A stretch of 64,000 nucleotides of DNA from positions 1,413,300-1,477,299 of the forward strand of contig OX639990.1 in assembly GCA_951828535.1 (NCBI GenBank), written 5' to 3'. Origin of the DNA: an uncultured Candidatus Entotheonella sp. GTDB lineage: Bacteria > Tectomicrobia > Entotheonellia > Entotheonellales > Entotheonellaceae. Shown here one piece after another: positions 61,673 through 64,000 of the stretch (positions within the stretch are counted from its first letter, which is position 1; each line of letters opens with the position of its first letter). The translations under genes were made by a program, and so were the position numbers. The notes under the pieces were generated by a model. It was not told the DNA's origin and ran no database searches. It worked only from the letters and a program-made list of their open reading frames with translations.

Positions 61673-61696
61673 ACAATTTAGGGGAAAGGGATATCG

Positions 61697-63043
61697 CTAG
61701 CTGCCGGCGATGGTCATCTCGCGGATCTTCAGCGTGGGAGCCATCACCCGGCGGCGCCTGTCCAAATCATTGCCGATCATCTCGATGTCAGCCAGCATCT
61801 GGCGCAAGTTGCCCGCGATCGTGATCTCCTCGACCGCATAGGTCAGCTCACCCCCCTCGATCCACAACCCGGAAGCGCCGCGCGAATAATCGCCGGTGAC
61901 GGGATTGACGCCAAAGCCAATCAGACCGGTCACGTACAGGCCGTTCGGCACCGAAGCAATGATTTCTTCGGGCGTCGCCGTGCCCGGCACCATGAAAAAA
62001 TTCGTTGGGCTCACGCTTGGCGCATCCCCCGCCGAGCGCGCTGCATTGCCCGTCGAGCGCATGCCCAGCTTGCGGCCCGTGTAGGTATCGAGCAAATAGG
62101 TGCGCAGGACGCCCTGCTCCACCACGGTGGTGCGGCGGGTCGGCAGCCCCTCGCCATCGAACGGCTTTGAGCCCGGCGCGCCGGGCAGTGTGCCGTCGTC
62201 GTACACGGTGACCGTTTCGGGAGCAATTTTCTGTCCGATGCCATCCGTGAGGAACGACGCCGCGCGATATACAGCGGAGCCGGAAACTGCCGAGAACAGG
62301 TGATTCAGCAAGCCGGCAGCAACGGTGGCATCGAAAACCACCGGCACTTTTTGCGTCGGCACACGGCGGGCGCCCAGTTGCCGCAGGGTGCGTCGTGCGG
62401 CCTCCCGACCCAGCGCTTCCGGCGCTTGCAGGCTCTCCATCCGGCGCCCGGCGGTGAACCACGAACTGCTCTGCATGCCGCCCGCGTCGGATGCAATCGA
62501 GGCGACCGACAGACTGGCCAGACTGGCGCGGTAGTGCCCGATAAAGCCGTGGCTGTTGACGTACGTTACGTCGCCTTGCGAACTGTCGTACGAGCCGCCT
62601 TCCGAATTCGTGATGCGGCTGTCGTAGTCCAGGGCGGCCCGTTCCGCGTCTCGCGCCATGGCAATGCGCTCAGCCGGGGGCAATTGCTGCAGGCTGTCGT
62701 CGCACAACCCCAGGTCCGGCACCGTGGTCGCAACCTCGTCGGGCTCCGGCAGACCGGCGTGCTCGTCGTCGGCCATCGCCTGCGCCAGCGCACAGGTATC
62801 GTCGAGCAATTGCCGCAACGACGCTGACGAGAAATCCGAGGTCGACGTGGTGGCTGAGCGCTGTCCGAAGAACAGCCGCAGGCCCAGGCGTTTCTGGTGC
62901 GAATTCTGTACCGTCTCGACGTCCCCCAACCGCACCTGCGCCTCGAAAGACGTGCTGTCCACCAGCAGCGCATCGCCGCCGGTGGCGCCCCGCGTGCGCG
63001 CCGTTTGCAGCAGGTCCTGCACCACCTGAGGCTCAATCGTCAT
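61697..63043 (-). CDS. pmbA: Metalloprotease-like PmbA/TldE
   Basis: A 448-aa TldE/PmbA subunit of the TldD-TldE proteolytic complex, which trims modified peptides such as microcins and degrades some antitoxins. N-terminal QVRLGDVETVQNSHQKRLGL, central KVPVVFDATVAAGLLNHLFS and C-terminal PNGLYVTGLIGFGVNPVTGD are family features. It lacks the HExxxH zinc motif, as expected, because catalysis is by TldD. It is 37 bp downstream of tldD. TldD/E could act on the CcdA-like antitoxins or on modified peptides, but no RiPP precursor is seen here. Confidence 0.92.
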   Translation of the reverse strand: MTIEPQVVQDLLQTARTRGATGGDALLVDSTSFEAQVRLGDVETVQNSHQKRLGLRLFFGQRSATTSTSDFSSASLRQLLDDTCALAQAMADDEHAGLPEPDEVATTVPDLGLCDDSLQQLPPAERIAMARDAERAALDYDSRITNSEGGSYDSSQGDVTYVNSHGFIGHYRASLASLSVASIASDAGGMQSSSWFTAGRRMESLQAPEALGREAARRTLRQLGARRVPTQKVPVVFDATVAAGLLNHLFSAVSGSAVYRAASFLTDGIGQKIAPETVTVYDDGTLPGAPGSKPFDGEGLPTRRTTVVEQGVLRTYLLDTYTGRKLGMRSTGNAARSAGDAPSVSPTNFFMVPGTATPEEIIASVPNGLYVTGLIGFGVNPVTGDYSRGASGLWIEGGELTYAVEEITIAGNLRQMLADIEMIGNDLDRRRRVMAPTLKIREMTIAGS

Positions 63044-63080
63044 CCCTGTTTCTCCCGTCGTGAATCGCCAACGCCCTGTC

Positions 63081-64000
63081 CTATTGCGTGCCGCCGACCG
63101 TAACCGCGTTCATGCGAATCGTCGGCATGCCTACGCCCACCGGCACCGCTTGGCCGTTCTTGCCGCAGGTGCCGACGCCGGTATCCAGCGCGAAGTCGTT
63201 GCCGACCATGTTGATGCGCGTCAAGACGTCCGGTCCGTTACCGATCAGGCTGGCGCCCTTCACTGGCCGCGTCACCTTGCCGTCCTCGATCAGATAGGCT
63301 TCGTTGGCCGAGAAAACGAACTTGCCGTTGGTAATGTCCACCTGCCCACCGCCGAACGACACTGCGTAGAGCCCCGACGCCACTGAGCCGATGATTTCCT
63401 CGGGCGTCGATTCGCCGTTGAGCATGAAGGTGTTGGTCATGCGCGGCATGGGCATGTGGGCGTAACTCTGGCGGCGGCCGTTGCCGGTGGGCGCCATGCC
63501 CATCAAGCGGGCGTTCAGGCGGTCCTGCAGGTAGGCGCAAAGGATGCCGTTTTCCACCAACACGGTGCGCGACGTCGGGGTGCCCTCGTCGTCCACGTTG
63601 AGCGACCCGCGCCGCCATGGGATGGTGCCGTCATCGACCACCGTGCACGCCTCCGACGCGATGCGCTCACCGATACGGCCGCTGAACGCCGACGTACCCT
63701 TGCGGTTGAAGTCGCCCTCCAGTCCGTGACCGATCGCTTCGTGCAGCAGAATACCCGGCCAGCCGGATCCGAGCACCACGTCCATGGTACCGGCCGGGGC
63801 GTCAACCGCGTCCAGATTGAGCACCGCGCGGCGCGCCGCCTCGCGCGCCAGATCGAGGTACTGCTCCGCCTTGATAAACGTCTCGAACGAGACCCGGCCG
63901 CCGCCGCCGGCGCTGCCGTTCTGGCGATTGCCGTTGGCTTCGGCGATGCACGTCACGTTGAGGCGCAGCAGGGGTTGCACGTCGCCAACGACCTTGCCCT
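63081..64000 (-). CDS. tldD: Metalloprotease TldD, partial
   Basis: The C-terminal ~306 aa of the catalytic subunit; the gene begins beyond the right edge. The zinc-binding motif [20 protein letters not shown] is present, followed by [36 protein letters not shown] and [14 protein letters not shown]. The sense continues smoothly to the edge ([13 protein letters not shown]). It forms an operon with pmbA. Confidence 0.93.
   Translation of the reverse strand, partial: GKVVGDVQPLLRLNVTCIAEANGNRQNGSAGGGGRVSFETFIKAEQYLDLAREAARRAVLNLDAVDAPAGTMDVVLGSGWPGILLHEAIGHGLEGDFNRKGTSAFSGRIGERIASEACTVVDDGTIPWRRGSLNVDDEGTPTSRTVLVENGILCAYLQDRLNARLMGMAPTGNGRRQSYAHMPMPRMTNTFMLNGESTPEEIIGSVASGLYAVSFGGGQVDITNGKFVFSANEAYLIEDGKVTRPVKGASLIGNGPDVLTRINMVGNDFALDTGVGTCGKNGQAVPVGVGMPTIRMNAVTVGGTQ

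Noticed and set aside
61697-64000. PmbA/TldD as part of a modified-peptide (RiPP) cluster
   Set aside because: No precursor peptide, cyclase, YcaO or radical-SAM gene is visible nearby; these proteases are also general housekeeping genes.

Overview
The window is about 63% GC and reads like a chromosome segment of a Gram-negative, Pseudomonadota-type bacterium, probably near the Gammaproteobacteria. Support comes from outer-membrane beta-barrel proteins, an MltB-type lytic transglycosylase, PEP carboxylase, a PmbA/TldD pair, an EmrA-type adaptor and clear Shine-Dalgarno sites. The gene mix (2-oxoacid:ferredoxin oxidoreductase, tungsten-type aldehyde oxidoreductase, LLM flavin enzymes, several importers, many degraded mobile elements) suggests an uncultivated, metabolically broad heterotroph. 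I cannot name the species. No rRNA, tRNA or CRISPR array was seen.

Layout. 0.1-5.7 kb: molybdopterin oxidoreductase, a GlmU-like beta-helix protein and a two-subunit isopropylmalate isomerase-type hydro-lyase. 5.7-9.7 kb is a decay zone: an HTTM protein remnant, a histidine kinase/DppC chimera, an IS3 remnant, a second kinase fragment and a DUF5666 lipoprotein with an in-frame stop, around intact methyltransferase and PepSY genes. 9.9-13.5 kb: a Dpp-type ABC importer without ATPases. 13.8-21.6 kb: EmrA-like adaptor, LLM oxidoreductase, cobS, DUF2851, a CMD-like protein, a Fur regulator, ExoD-like and Ldh-family genes. 21.7-25.1 kb: a sugar-type ABC importer, again without ATPase. 25.3-32.1 kb is central metabolism: DAHP synthase, aconitase and korAB. 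32.3-36.4 kb: NRDE protein, LLM oxidoreductase, Tat-exported intradiol dioxygenase, dienelactone hydrolase and a repeat-bearing coiled-coil protein.

36.5-47.9 kb holds the most coherent system. A leftward five-gene operon encodes a four-cluster ferredoxin, an FAD oxidoreductase, a tungsten aldehyde oxidoreductase, a MoaD-like sulfur carrier and a four-domain rhodanese. It resembles AorABC-type complexes with a built-in cofactor-sulfur supply. A moeA gene lies nearby on the other strand, beside mltB and ppc.

47.9-55.6 kb is a second graveyard of mobile DNA: a frameshifted beta-roll surface protein, an ankyrin remnant, an IS630-family element carrying two ~25-bp palindromic insertions, an ISAs1-family element with a 200-bp internally deleted relative, a copy of the ppc 3' end, a toxin-antitoxin pair, a 99-bp MITE and several dispersed palindromes. 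54.5-64 kb returns to ordinary genes: a protein with an internally duplicated FDCF/PHYHY domain, a Gfo/Idh-type oxidoreductase, two related porins flanking a small secreted Ig-like protein, an FAH-family hydrolase, and pmbA/tldD, with tldD cut by the window edge.
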